Assembly: GCA_036172665.1 (NCBI GenBank)
Contig: CM069871.1
Coordinates: forward strand, 62,370,713-62,434,712
Reading direction: 5' to 3'
DNA from: Prosopocoilus inquinatus
Lineage: Eukaryota; Arthropoda; Insecta; Coleoptera; Lucanidae
Length of the DNA: 64,000 nt
The position numbers were made by a program, and so were the translations under genes. Positions within the stretch are counted from its first letter, which is position 1; each line of letters opens with the position of its first letter. This document shows, one piece after another, positions 24,381 to 36,957 of the stretch. The notes beneath the pieces are model-generated. The model worked only from the letters and a program-made list of their open reading frames with translations, had not been told where the DNA came from and made no database searches.

Positions 24381-24858
24381 GGGTATCCCCGAAAAGCTAT
24401 TAAAGTTTCAGATGTATATATTCTTGAATTTCTTTTGTTAGCATACTTTTTTGATATGAACCCTCCAAAGGACTGAAAACGTTATTAAATTAGCCAGCTT
24501 CTGGGTTTCTGTTAAAACTAGCAGAGTTTAAGAAAATAAATATTAAATTAAGGCGATATTTAAAATGTATTTAGTCTAAAGCCGTTTCATAAATCAAATT
24601 AGATACATAATAATAATAATATTTATTGTCTTTGGAAATCTACTCATGTCATGCCAAAGAAGAGTGTATTAAACTTGAGAGACTATGATGATGACGTGCA
24701 GCACATTGTATGTCACATTTTAAGGTATGCTTAAATTTAATACTGTGTTAAATATTTTATGCAACCCACACTTAGCGGTTTAATAGCTTCAATATTGAGA
24801 CCTTCACGGATTGTAGAAAGGAAATATCAGAAGCTTCAAATGCTTTTCTGGGAGACCC
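24381..24858. mobile_element. TA-flanked MITE (478 bp)
   Basis: Inverted ends GGGTATCCCCGAAAAGC and GCTTTTCTGGGAGACCC, bordered by TA. The inverted similarity extends inward about 35 bp (AAGTTTCAGAT-type). It appears inserted within the degenerate repeat region that continues to 25.7 kb. Confidence 0.7.
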
Positions 24859-25141
24859 TATGTAACTGACTCTCGTACAATTCCTGCAAGAAAAACTTAA
24901 TGTTTATACGAACGCGACAAAATATTTTTACCTTAGTTACTTCATGAGAAAAAACTTCAAATATTTTATTCCAAGAGTTAAAAAAATGCATAAAATTAAT
25001 GCATCAATTTCACGCATGCAAAACATGTTTTTTTATATGAATAGCAAATAGCGAAAGTAAAAAGAAGCCTAGAATGAAAATTATCTACCTCTTAGTTAAT
25101 TCTTGGGAAGGATTCAAAATCTAAACAAATATTTTTAGCTA

Positions 25142-25700
25142 TTCAACACAGACAGCCCTTCCAAAAACGACATTTCTCGGCTGAATGAATACGATCTTTA
25201 GAAAATGTGGATTAGACTTACTTACCGTTTAGTTGGATCATGTAAGAAAAGGGTCAAAATACGAAAATACATTGCAAGAAAAAGAATGGCAGAAATCAAA
25301 AGCTAGGAAAAAAATAAGTATTCAACACAGGCAGCCCCTACAAAATAAAAAAACATTTCTGGGTTTAGAAAATGTGGATGAGAAAGAAGACTTACTTGCC
25401 CTTTAGTTGAGTCACGTAAAAAAAAGTCAAACTACGAAAATACATTTCAAGAAAAAGGAGGGAAAAACCAAAAACTAGGAAAAAAATAGTCTCTTCAACA
25501 CAGGCAGTCCTTACAAAAAAAGACATTTCTGGGCTGAATGAACACGATCTTTAGAAAATGGATGGAAAGGGAAACTTACTTACCCTTTATCTGGATCATG
25601 TTAAAAAGGGTGAAAATACGAAAACACATTTCAAGAGGAAGGATTATAAGTAGTAGTCTAGTAAAATCTAGGAAAATAATCATCTTTATGAAAAAAAAAA
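25142..25700 (-). repeat. Tandem array, about 175-bp unit, 3 clear copies with splice-like signals
   Basis: Clear units start at TTCAACACAG 25142, 25321 and 25494 (periods 179 and 173). Degenerate relatives can be traced back to about 23.97 kb. Read on the minus strand (sense for the host gene), each unit has a strong acceptor (TATTTTTTTTCCTAG or TATTTTCCTAG; exon-like starts at 25302, 25474, 25667) and a donor (GTAAGTAAGT at 25225 and 25583; GCAAGTAAG at 25399). These delimit exon-like segments of 77, 75 and 84 nt. Taken in phase 0, the 75- and 84-nt segments contain stops and the 77-nt one would shift the frame, so they are not extra coding exons. Confidence 0.75.
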
Positions 25701-26122
25701 CAAACATCTTTCCTTATTGTCAGAGGGAACTTTGAAAAGGCCAGGTAAAGAACTGAGCAAATGTGTGAAGCAAATTTGCATACAGACAAGGTGTGGTTTA
25801 ACAGAAATTTTAAAATTATTTTTCTAAAATCATCGCCCTATTAAAATCAATAACTGCGTGGAATGTGCACTTGACCTTTAACACCGTAGACCGTAGATAA
25901 TAAACAAATAATAAGTAACAGTAACTGCCACCGAGCGTGTGATACATTATTTTAAGCTTATTTTCAAATAATTTAAAGGGAAAATTTGTTGGTTAAAAAG
26001 TAGAACGTGACGTGGACATCATCCGAATTGTAAATGATGTAATTTTGCAACAATTCTTTTGTTCGGGCTGTGCAGGAGTGTTATGTGCTACTAGCGTGTT
26101 GAAAAGAAGCTGCAGTTACTAC

Positions 26123-26173
26123 CTGCAAATCCGGCGGACATTCATCCATCAGTAGGTTGCTGTAATTATCCAT
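26123..26173 (-). CDS. Candidate first coding exon A (MDNYSNLLMDECPPDLQ)
   Basis: ATG at 26173 in good context (ACCGCAATGG) followed by 17 codons, then CAG/GTAGTA donor at 26122. The exon ends in phase 0. The next known minus-strand acceptor in an open phase-0 frame is at 7940 (SPNDEREG...), so I infer splicing across about 18 kb to the Ser-rich gene. The peptide is acidic and has no signal or acylation motif. The surrounding 26170-26520 is the most GC/CpG-rich region of the window and looks like promoter plus 5' UTR. The frame stays open upstream to an ATG at 26518, giving an Arg-rich stretch; I take that as UTR. What else it could be: exon 1 of an unrelated gene whose exon 2 I did not recognise. 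Confidence 0.55.
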
Positions 26174-26560
26174 TGCGGTCTTACGCAAGAACAACTTCTT
26201 TAGCCACTTCACTTTTGATTCTGTTACATTACACGCTAGCCCGAGACGAAAATTCACCCTCCGTGGATGTGTACGGACGCAAGAATAATTATCGAAAGAC
26301 ACACTTAATTGCGATGATTCATAGTGAATTCGTTTCTGCTGGCTTCGCTGCGTCGCAGTGCGTCGATGCGGCGGCGTCTGTTTTCGATTGATCGCACCGC
26401 GAGTCCCAGCGCGGCGCCGCGGTGCCCTGCGCCTTGCGCGGCGGGTGGATTTCGACGCCGAAAAGCGCCGTTCGGTGTTCGAAATTAATTGCGTTAATTG
26501 CTTTGTGCGTTTTGACAACAGGTTGTCTTCCGAATATAAAATTAGGTACCTAGTTTATTT
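26174..26560 (-). promoter_or_regulatory. CpG-rich promoter/5' UTR region
   Basis: Sharp GC/CpG peak in an AT-rich surround (for example GCGGCGCCGCGG near 26411) directly upstream of the candidate exon at 26173. No TATA box in the gene orientation was recognised. Confidence 0.5.
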
Positions 26561-26884
26561 TTGAAACGTTTATTTTACATTTGGGCAGCTTGCCACGCGC
26601 TTGTTTTGTACTCTTTCGCGAACAGATGTGATCTTCCAGAACGATCCTGTTTTCAAATTTTTATGAGCGTTGAAAGAAGATTGCAGTAGTTAATTGAGAT
26701 TTTTTTTCTAGTTCGCAACTCTGAATAATTTTTATACGGAAAGTTTGCCAGAAATTATAATTTTCTAAAAATTGATTTTTTTAAATCAAATACCACGATT
26801 ATTTACTATAAAACAATTCGAACGCGTTAATAATAAGCAAATTAGGAAAAACACAAGTTTCGTCACCCATCATACCTATGTATA

Positions 26885-28707
26885 CAGGGAGATTCAGGCA
26901 ACCCATTCATTAAAAGTTCATGGACTTCCTCTTTGAATTTATATTTCATATTTTGCGGTTATAAGTTAGCGATAATGATCTATTAAAATATAATATTTCT
27001 AACTTTTGGACACTTCCGCTTGTACCGGAAGTTGCTGTCAACTTTCTTATTTTAAATGGAATACCCCATTTTTTATTGCATTTCTGAAATCTTCATGAAA
27101 TTTTAAAAATATTTTGTGTAACATATGATACAAGAAAAATTAGCCGTTTTAGAGATATTTCCATTTTTTAAAAAAAGTTCAAAGATGCAGTACCTTGTTT
27201 CTGATGCTGCCATCTTTGTGTAACAAAAGCCATAATTTCAATTTTTGGCCTGTAATAGGCTATGCTCATAAGCTTTCAGGTCATACCTAATTTTACACAA
27301 AATCGTTTACGGGCTGGTTGAAAAGTAATTCTATTCGAACTGATTTCAACTGTCGAAAAGTCATGTTTTTTTTAAATAGAACATCCAGTATTTTTTTATA
27401 CCATAAGAATCGGAATTAAATGTTCTTTCGAACTGTATTAGCAATTCCTATACCCATCTCTTACCTTTCTCTTTCTATTCATGATTTTCTCCTTGACACA
27501 TTATTTTTTTCACTTTTCAGTATTATTCCTGAATAGTGTGCTATGAAAATTTAATAAACTGACGTTTTTTAAATTAGTTTCTGACTGTAATTTCAATTTC
27601 ATTTTAAAAACCGACAAATAATAATTAAATACACATCTATCATCTGAACTTTTTGTTTACATATGCCGCATTTATTTGATGCCTTGGTATGACTTTTTAC
27701 TCATTTACAAGGAGAAATTTACACTTTGAATACAAAATTTTATGAAAACTAATAAATAAATCAGAAATATTAAAAATAATACACAAATTGTTGGTTATAA
27801 TATTGGCTCTAAGTTGTCCTCGGCTATTATTTATTAGTAATAACTTTCTACTGTATCTAAGTAATAACACATTTTCCTCGATATAACAACTTTTTTTATT
27901 AGCTTCTTGAATTGTCATATTTCTTTATTATCAAATACCTTTAATACGTCTGTGTTTGATTATTCATTTTTTGGTTCTTCGTAGCGTTAAAATGTTTTTC
28001 TTTAATTCCTACCAGAGAGATGATTTCAAAAATTATAATTTCTCTAGATTTCATAGCCCACTATTTAAAAATAATATCGAAAAATGGAAAAGAATTACAT
28101 GTTAAAAAGAAATCATCGATAACGAGTGAACTATAAGAGATAAGTATAGGTAATGCTAATACAGGACGAAAGAACATTTAATCCTGAGTCACATGGTATA
28201 AAAATATATTAGGCGTTCCATTTGAAAAACGTGATTTTTCGACAATTGAAATCAGTTCGAATAGAAGCTACTTTTCAACCAGTCTGTAAACAATCAAGTG
28301 CAAAACTGAGCATGATCTGAAAGTTACTGCAGCCTACTACAGGCCAAAAATGGGCATCATGGATTTTGTTGCACAAAGATGGCAGTATCATAACCAAGGT
28401 TTTGCAAGTCTGAATTATTTTTAAAAAGTGGAAATATCTCGGAAACAGTTCATTTTTCTTGTATCACATGTTGCACAAAATATTTTTAGAATTTTATGAA
28501 GATTTCAAAAATGCATTAAAAATGGGGGTATTCCATTTAAAATAAGAAAGTTGACAGCAACTTCCGGTATAAGCGAAAGTGTCCGAAATTTAAAAATACT
28601 ATATTTTGATAGATCCTTATCGTTAACTTATAACTGCAAAATATTAAACAGAAATTCAAAGGAGAAGTCCGTAAACTTTTAATGAAAGGGTTGCCTGAAT
28701 CTCCCTG
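26885..28707. mobile_element. TA-flanked DNA element with about 520-bp inverted repeats
   Basis: The ends CAGGGAGATTCAGGCAACCC and their inverse are flanked by TA. The left arm runs 26885 to about 27400, the right arm about 28190-28707, with landmarks such as CTTCCGCTTGTACCGGAAG and GAACTGATTTCAA paired in inverted order. The centre (27.4-28.2 kb) is AT-rich and non-coding. A truncated sister copy in reverse orientation is at 59018-60108. Confidence 0.88.
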
Positions 28708-30619
28708 TATTTCAAAAACTATAAATAAATATACACTGACTCATGGGGTGGATTCTTCTTCGACAATTTTTACGATTTCGTTAAAACCTTGGTTCCCAAT
28801 TTTTATAAGTATTGGGCTTGCGGCGGCAACATATGTAACATTTTTTAAATATGTCGCTATTTGAAAGTATAAAATAAAAATGTACCTTTGGAAACAAATC
28901 CATCCCAAATTTCAGTTTGAAGCCGCGAAAAGTTCGGAAAAGCAGCGAAAAATGACATCATTATCTCATCTAGCAGTTGAAAGCGTCTAAGTTTGAAATT
29001 CATGAACGGAAGGCAAAAGCTTTTCCCGCGAAGTGTTTTTTTTTAGTATATCTAAATCCATTCCGAACAAAGTCTTTCATTTGTTTTATGTAAAATCATT
29101 GTGCTTTCTAACATTTTGGATTACGAGAAGAAAATTCGATTCATTTTGGTGAGCTGACATACTTTACTACCATACAAAGTTTTAAATTTTTAATTAAAAT
29201 TTGAACATGTGTTTTACAACGAAGCTTCACGTCCATAAAAAGGCCTGAGTTCCTAGCACAGACTGTGAGACTGTCGGCGATTGATTATTTAAATGTAAAT
29301 CTAGAATTCAAACTGCCAAAGTTCTTATTTTATTTCTACCAAAAATTAAAACACTAGATTTTTAAGGGTTAATAAATAGTCCGGCTGTGGTCTGTCACTG
29401 AGACGTATAATTTATTATGGTCCCGATTAATTTAATCCACATCACTGTCAATTTTAACCCTATCAAAACAGTGATACAGCTGCGTGTCATCAGCATTTAC
29501 AGTACAGACATAATTAATTTGACATCCCGAACGCGATACGATGATGAACAACGTAATCTTCCATTCCAAACGAAAATCTAGAAAACCTGACAGTCATTTT
29601 TTTTCAGATATTTTTGTAAGATCGAGTATTTTAGCGATTTACGAACGCCAAGATTTATTTACTAAATTATTCAAAAATAGTAATCTTTAGGAGATAATAT
29701 TTTAGAAACATAATTAATTTGACATCATGAATACAATGCAATGATAAAAAAGTACCGTTGCATTTAAAAGGTTGAAAATAAATTGAAAATCTCGGAAATT
29801 CGATAGTCATTTGTATTCCTGACGATACATCAAAAACGAGCAGGAGAGATCCTGGAATTTTCCTAGTTTAAGTTAAAAGTTAAGTTGGTAAAAATGCAAA
29901 CCAAGCCTTTGTGACAACTTCCCCTGAACACCCTGTATGTCCAAACGGTTTTCATTCTTAAAATTACATGAGCTTTCATATGGCAGTCAGATAATAAATC
30001 ATTTTCTATGTGTAGGTATAGTAAATTCAAAAATCACTTGATTTAGAAATATCTAAAAAAAATCGCTTACGAAAAATAAAGATCATTGAATCCGATGAGT
30101 ACGATAGTTGCATATTTTCTCGTAAGTCAAAATATGTATAACCATGTAAAATTTAATATAAAATTGTTTTTTCTTACACTGATTCACCGTTAATACAGCT
30201 TTTAACAAAATAAAATATATTTTTAATCTATTTTATTTCCACCTTATTAATGTTTTCATTTGAATGTCTGATCCAGTGAGCTTTTACGGCCAGTTACACA
30301 AAAATTCACAAGTCACAACTACCTATTAATAAAGTAATCAACTTATGAACAAAATAATTTGATGTCTGTCAATTGATTAATTATTTTTAATGAATATTTT
30401 ACACGGTTTGATAGCAATAGATCATGCTATTGTAGAAAAGTATTATACAACATTTTATACCTCTGTGTTTTATACAGTTTTGTACCCCTGTATTATACAG
30501 TTTTAGACAAAACGCGTAATAACCTAATACCATTACACAATTTCGTCACGCATGATAACGGGAACCACCTTAAAAACAAATAAAATGGGAGAACTTTTAA
30601 AAGTGCAAGGACGAAGGTA
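28708..30619. other. Intergenic/intronic AT-rich DNA, no gene seen
   Basis: No coding region supported. Near 29915-29940 there is a solitary MITE-like end (CCCCTGAACACCCTGTATGT) without a visible partner. Confidence 0.45.
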
Positions 30620-30627
30620 TCGTACAA

Positions 30628-31595
30628 CAATGGCGGCTCGTGATGATTTACTGCATAAACTGCAAAAGGGAATGAGGGTGCATTTTACAAATAAATTTGT
30701 TTTTCGGGGCTTGTAAATTTTTAACTAAATTTAAGCGTGAGATTTACTGAGCTTTTTCTCAACCTTCCAACGACTTTTATCAAAAAAAAACAATCGACGA
30801 ACGCGTTCTTGAGTTACAAGTAAAATTCAAAAGCGACATGTTTTTTATTTGCTCAATTAAACGAACATCTCTGCTTCCCCTCGCGACGGTCTTGTAATTT
30901 TCGAGTTAAATTTACGCGTGGGATTTACAGAGCTTTCTCTTAGCTTTCCAACGCCTTTTACCGAAAAAACAATCGAACAACGGCTTGAGTTACAATCATA
31001 ATTCAAAAGTAATGCGATTTTTATTTGCTCAATTAACTGAACGTCTCTCCCTCCCCTCACAATCGCGCTTGTAACTTTTGAATTCAATCTAAGCGCGAGA
31101 TTTACAGAGCTTTTTGTCAGCTTTCCAATTTTTACCGAAAAAACAATCGACGAACGCTGCTCGAGTTACAATCAATATTAGTCGCGTTTTTTATTTGCTC
31201 AATTAACTGAACGTCTCTCCCTCCCCTCGCAGTCGTGCTTATAATTTTTTAATTAAATTTAAGCATGGGATTTACAGAGCTTCTCCTCGGCTTTCCAACG
31301 CCTTATCAAAAAATAATCCGACAAACTCGTTCTTGAGTTACAATGGAAATTCAAAAGCAACGCGTTTTTTATTTGCTCAATTAACTGAAGGTTTCTCCTA
31401 CTGAAATTTTTCTCAGCTATCCTATGCTTTTCACGAAAAAACAATCAACGAATCGACAACAACTGCAAAAGGGAAAGCGGATGCATTTTTCCAAATAAAT
31501 TTGTTTTTCGGGGCTGTCCCGACGAGGAAGCGGAAAGAAGTCAGTAGGACAGGGTGGGCAATGCCCACCTTACCCACCCCGACGAGCCGCCACTG
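30628..31595. mobile_element. hAT-like non-autonomous element carrying a tandem array
   Basis: Inverted ends CAATGGCGGCTCGT and ACGAGCCGCCACTG, with 8-bp duplications TCGTACAA (30620-30627) and TTGTACAA (31596-31603) that differ at one base. TIR type and 8-bp duplication fit hAT. Almost the whole interior is a tandem array of about 175 bp (next entry), bracketed by direct copies of CAAATAAATTTGTTTTTCGG. No transposase. Confidence 0.85.
30690..31470. repeat. About 175-bp tandem array inside the hAT-like element, about 4.5 copies
   Basis: The marker GCTCAATT occurs at 30851, 31027, 31197 and 31375 (steps 176, 170, 178). Each unit has a GATTTACAGAGCTTT block, a CGAAAAAACAATCGACGAACG block and a TTTATTTGCTCAATTAACTG block. 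The last unit is internally shortened. Confidence 0.88.
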
Positions 31596-31603
31596 TTGTA
31601 CAA

Positions 31604-32746
31604 TAATAAAGATACTCTATCAAATTACGACAGTATTTGAAATTCGTCCTGCTCTTTTCTTTTCAAATTAATTTTAGCTCCCATTTAATAGTTTTGTTCT
31701 CGGTCATTTAACGCAAAGTTTTCTAAAAACTTCTCAAAACCTGAAGAAAAGCACGAACTGCATTACCTGCTTTTAACTGTAAATTATGATTTACCTCTAA
31801 TTTCTAATTGCATAGAGAATTCACATGACGTGACAATGGTGTGATACTAGTGTTAATGTTAATAGTGTTAATAATGAGAAATTAGTTGATTATCTGAGGA
31901 AGGCGACAGTTCCAGAACACGCAATATTAGAAGAAAGAAAAATAATTGATCGATTGATTCGTTCAACAGTTTTTAGTAATTTAGGTGATATATCAATTAC
32001 ATCAATTAATTAAACATCAACACGCGTCCTTTTTAAAAGAGAAAATTTGAAAAATAACGTACGATTAGACATGCCACGTGTTTTGGAAATGGAAGATTTA
32101 ATCGCTCTATATTATTTTCTGTTCTACCTATTACAGTCTTCGACATCCTTTAACGATATTTATTTTTTTTTTCTGGAGTAAGTGACCTTCACAATAAATT
32201 CTAGGTCATCGGGAAATAGTTCAGTTACCGTGAACATAAATTTTAAAGTTTTAGTAGTTGAATTGATTCTACCAAAATTCAATCCAGAACAAATAACCAT
32301 CGTGTATTTCTTTTTATTTTTATTTTGAGAAGCAATGTTTTTTCTTTATCTGCGAGCTTCTTTCAGTGTTCGTAAAATAATTTTTACGAGACTCATTAAT
32401 CACTTCTACATTCTCTATTATCTGTGATTTCAATAGTTTTACAGCGCAGTCACTCTAATCAATAAACATGACGTCAAATGCAGACGAAAAGCAGAATCGA
32501 TAAAGTTATGACGTAATTGAGGAAGGTCCCGGAAACTGCGCGCAATTTTCTTTTTGTTGGAAGGACCAACCAACGTCATCATTTGTTATGTTTATCATAT
32601 CATCATTGTCAGTCAACAAATTAAAAGTCCACCCACTCTAAGATTGTTTTCTTCATGTATTCTATTTATAAAAAAAAAATGAATTTTCCAATCTGGACCT
32701 GAGTACAGAGAAGATGGGCAGCTCATTAAAAAAAGAAACTGGTTAC
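31604..32746. other. AT-rich DNA, no gene seen
   Basis: No coding frame or repeat structure that I could support. Confidence 0.4.
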
Positions 32747-32857
32747 CTTTTCTGATTTTTGATGACGCTGCATTACAATAGACCTCTGAGACGAGGTCGT
32801 GGAAACTGCAAAAGCCCCAGCAGCCTTACGAGACGTACATTGCCCCATGGTAAATTT
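32747..32857 (-). CDS. Candidate first coding exon B with acylation motif (MGQCTSRK...)
   Basis: An acceptor TTTTCTTTTACAG, 9 nt of UTR (AAATTTACC), ATG at 32848 and 34 codons to a donor GTAACC at 32746. The exon ends in phase 0. The N-terminus is MGQCTS: Gly2 and Ser6 fit the N-myristoylation consensus, and Cys4 could be palmitoylated, which would place the product on membranes. The rest is Ser/Thr/Arg-rich. An upstream non-coding exon must exist to the right; the CpG-richer region 33560-33830 is a candidate promoter. Phase and orientation allow splicing to the 7940 exon, making this an alternative first exon of the Ser-rich SxIP gene. It could equally open a different gene whose later exons I did not identify. 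Confidence 0.55.
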
Positions 32858-35800
32858 CTGTAAAAGAAAAAACGAAAATACAAAAATTGAATAATAGCGA
32901 TGGCCTTTTAAGAAAAAATGAACAAATAAAAAGTGTACGAAATTACAAAGTACAATTAAATTATTAATTACACAATACAAAATTAAAAGTATACAGTAAA
33001 AAAAAGTTAATTTTCTGTACATTTTCATCTGACACTGAACTCCGGATGTAATTAAGCAAATTAGCGACGTTCAGATTAAAGTCTGCTGTCTGGAAACTGG
33101 TTCAACTTGTCGTTGCAACTAATTTCCTGCAAATTACATAAAGTGGACTCATAATGAACCCAATGTGCAACATCATTGCGTCATCATTACTTTCCTAATT
33201 ATAAACCCGATGTTAATTCGATTAATCCCGGCGAAAAATAAATTACGCTAATTAAAAGAGGTCACTTAAAAATCATTTCATATTAAACTTTCCCATAATT
33301 CCTGGGAAAGTATTCCTCATTAATTCTGTTGTAGACCATCGACTTAAAATTTTGCGCATTCGACGGGGAAATTTTCCGATGCTTATGCTTATAGTCTCAC
33401 CTTTCTTTTCGTGCATGCTTAGAAAACTCACAATCAGTTAGGAAACTTAACTATAAATGTTGATTTCCTTTACAATCTGATCACTTTCAACGCTCAACAA
33501 GTTTTTTTTTAGAGGCAAATAAATATTTATTCGTTTACATAACAAAAAGAAAAAGCTAATTATCTCTGTACGTGTAGCTATATCTATCGTGTGATCATGA
33601 GAGTTGAATAAACTACTGAAGTGTGTATGTACGTGTGCGCGTACGGACGTATAAACACGGTCAAAGTAATTCTCTCAATGCAAACACGCATATTTTTCCG
33701 GAATACTAAATTTACTGCATTCGCTCCGGGCTCTGCGAAATAGGCCTCAACCTGCAACGCCACATTCCAAACACGATTTTATATGGTTTATCTCGAACGG
33801 AACGTTTCCGCGCAAACTTCTATGTAACTAACTGACTTTCTGCACAGTATCGTAATTTGTAAACTGTACGTGAGCTATAATGCGAAAAAACAAGTTGGAA
33901 AAGAGGAAAGAAATAAATCGCACCTCTGGAGAGTAATAAAGGGAGTAAGGCAGAAAATAAACAAATTCTCCTAGAAAATAAGGGAAAGTCCAAACTATCA
34001 ATATAAACATCAAATTCCGTATTAAAAATGCAATCAGTGAACATCCCAAATAACAATTACATCGCTTCTTACAGCTATATTACTATATTATTACCAGACC
34101 TAGTAGGTTTTAGGCGAAAGGTCTCGTTATTAAAGAATAACATCCGTTATATGAGGACTAGCTTTTATGATCTACAATAATTTTGTGTATTTCCTTAGAA
34201 TTTAAGTTTGCTCGTAAACATTCGTATTCCTGTTGCAAAAGCTGTTCTACTTTCAAAAATATAAGTAAGATTATTGCATTTTAGATTTAGTTTAAGTTTT
34301 CAAACTATTGATATTAAAATAACAGCCGAAATATACATTAAGCAAAAAAAGTTGATCATCTTTTCCAGACTTAAATAATTAAACCATTTTTAAGACATTC
34401 GATGACCCAAGGTTGGTTGGTTTTCAATCTTAGCTCTATTGTCTTTTTAAATGGTTTGCCTCTCAAGAAACCTGCTAAGTTTGACTCGCATTTATTCCCG
34501 ATTGCACAATCTTAGGAAACGCGTGTTTGGGAAAGAGCTTCGTGCCGCACCTGTTTTGTCGGATTTTATTATGTTTAGAAGCAGTTCTTTTTACCATTGT
34601 CTTCGCCGCTGGAATATTTAAATTCGTAATAATTCAAATGATCTCATATGCTTTATGTTTTATACAAACGCTTTTGTGCATTCGTTTTAAAATACTCCGG
34701 TCATGAAATAGTATAAAATTATCGTTACATCGGCACTTTTATTTTGTGGTTTTAATTAAATATCCTTCGGAGTTTCTATTTTTAGATGGAATTGCCTCAT
34801 CTTTTGTAAACGTTAGCAAGCGCATCTGTTTCGAGTTTTATTCCACGCGGTTAAACAGTGAGAAAAAAGTCCGCCAACATCTTTTTCTACCGAACCGAAC
34901 TATTCTATGAGAATCATAATTGTTTACGAGTTGCTATTTCAATGGAGAAATTAAAAAATGAAGTTGATTCTTGTCTGATGAAAATTGCAAGTATAAAGTT
35001 TTTAATCTTAAATTTAGAAAAACTTGGAAAACACTTATGGTTTTATTGTTGTTTTATAACGCTTTAATCACCATAAAATAATAAGTATACAGTAATTTTT
35101 CTGTATTAGGGAAAAATATTTATTATACACCATTGCGCAGAGCTTTTATAAATGATGTATAATAGAGGACTGTGCAGGTTTTATATAACGAATAGTGAAC
35201 TAAAACGTGACACGGAAGTAATGTGGATTTATAATTGTTCGAATAATAGTTTATTGAAAAGCAAGTTTCATAAGACGCTTCAGTTTAGCATACGCGCGTC
35301 ACGTTAGAAAATGAGCCGAAGGCAAAACGACAAGTGCACTAGTTCTTTCTACACATTTTTTTATTTTCGTTCTTCGATAAAAAAAAAACATGTTACTATA
35401 TTCTATTTCTTATTAATAGGCGGAATTGTAACATATTGATGCCCCATTTACATACATACATACATGTTACATAACTAAAAAAACGACAAGAAATTTCAAA
35501 GTTCGTTCGTTCGTTACTAACTAGTTGCTGTTTGAATAAAATTAAAAAAAGAACACTACCACCCATCAATAAAAAAAAGACTACAGTTAGCACTTAAAAT
35601 AATTTCAAATGACGATTTGGAGATTATGCTTATAATTGCATATTTTGTGTGCTTACGGAGTGTTTTTATTACGTTTACGATGACAACAAATAAAAATAAT
35701 TCCAAACATCATATATTACCCCTATGCATGATGTAAATAAAAGTATTTATACAGAATTTGGAGGAGGATCGTCTGCATTGTGTTACACTGTTTCAAATGC

Positions 35801-36957
35801 ATTACATAATAGTAAGTCTCAGTGAGAACATTAATATAGTAATTTACTCTTATAAAGGTTGCAACGTGCTGCATAATAAATAACTTTAAAAAACCTGTTG
35901 GTATTGCAGCTTTTTATAGGTTTTATAATTGCTTGTAGGACATCATTTCTACAAGTGGCCATATTTTTAGGTTTTTCTCCTGATGAGATGCAGCAGCCAT
36001 TTCTTTAAAACATAAATAATTTAATCCAATTATTGTTATTGGACATAGCAAATTATAAATTGAGGAGACTTGTCGGTGATTGCAGATTTTTGTTCTCTAA
36101 TCTACCGGTTCGAAAATAACTATTGCAGTTGTAATATTTTTGTAAATACAGCGTCATAACTGACATTTCTTTCATTTAAATAATTGGACAACTACCAATG
36201 CTACAAACCTCTAGGAGAAAGAAAAAACATTAAAATCATAAAATTTAATTAAACTCACGACATGTGATATATATTTATGCATTTATGAAATAAACGCACT
36301 GTATTTCTGTAAAGAAAAAACTGTAAAGTTCAAAATTTACGATAGTAACTCATAATTGCAATGTGGGTACGTGGAAGATTTACTAGGTTAATTAAAACGA
36401 AGAAGTAATGGTCTAAGTTAATGGCCAAGGACATAAATTTTAATGAATACGAAAATATTTACGTTACAACTTCTGATAGTGAATTTTTATCTGTAGAATT
36501 TTCTTTTCAGTTGTTCGCTCGTGAAACAAGCACTTTCTAATTGAAAGTACGAAAGAAAGAAACCCTTGTTAAAAAAAACATAATCCGGCATTGTAGGAGA
36601 AACTTACTGAAGAAGATTTAAATTCGAATTTAGCTTAAATTATTTTTTATTACAGCTAATATTTTGAAGTATATAAAAGTTTTCTTATGTTTGAAAAATG
36701 GAACGAGTTTTGCTTCAAAAATGTTGACAGGAATTCTTCCTGGTAATTTGAGTCAAGTTAGCACACTGTGAGAACGTAACGCTGCACGTAAACAAAAATT
36801 GCGTTGTGATGAGATAATAATATGTGTTCAACAATTATTGTAATCCTGGGAGGCTGAGGAATCAAAACATGAATGTCGATTCTTACTTAGCGTCGTTGAA
36901 TTGATGTCTCAAATATTGACTACCAAGCAACAAATTAATTCTCGTTTGCTACTCGAA
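32858..36957. other. AT-rich upstream region with one CpG-richer patch
   Basis: No coding region supported. The patch at 33560-33830 (TGTACGTGTGCGCGTACGGACG, CGAACGGAACGTTTCCGCGC) stands out and may hold the 5' UTR exon or promoter feeding the exon at 32857. The rest shows no structure I can name. Confidence 0.35.
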
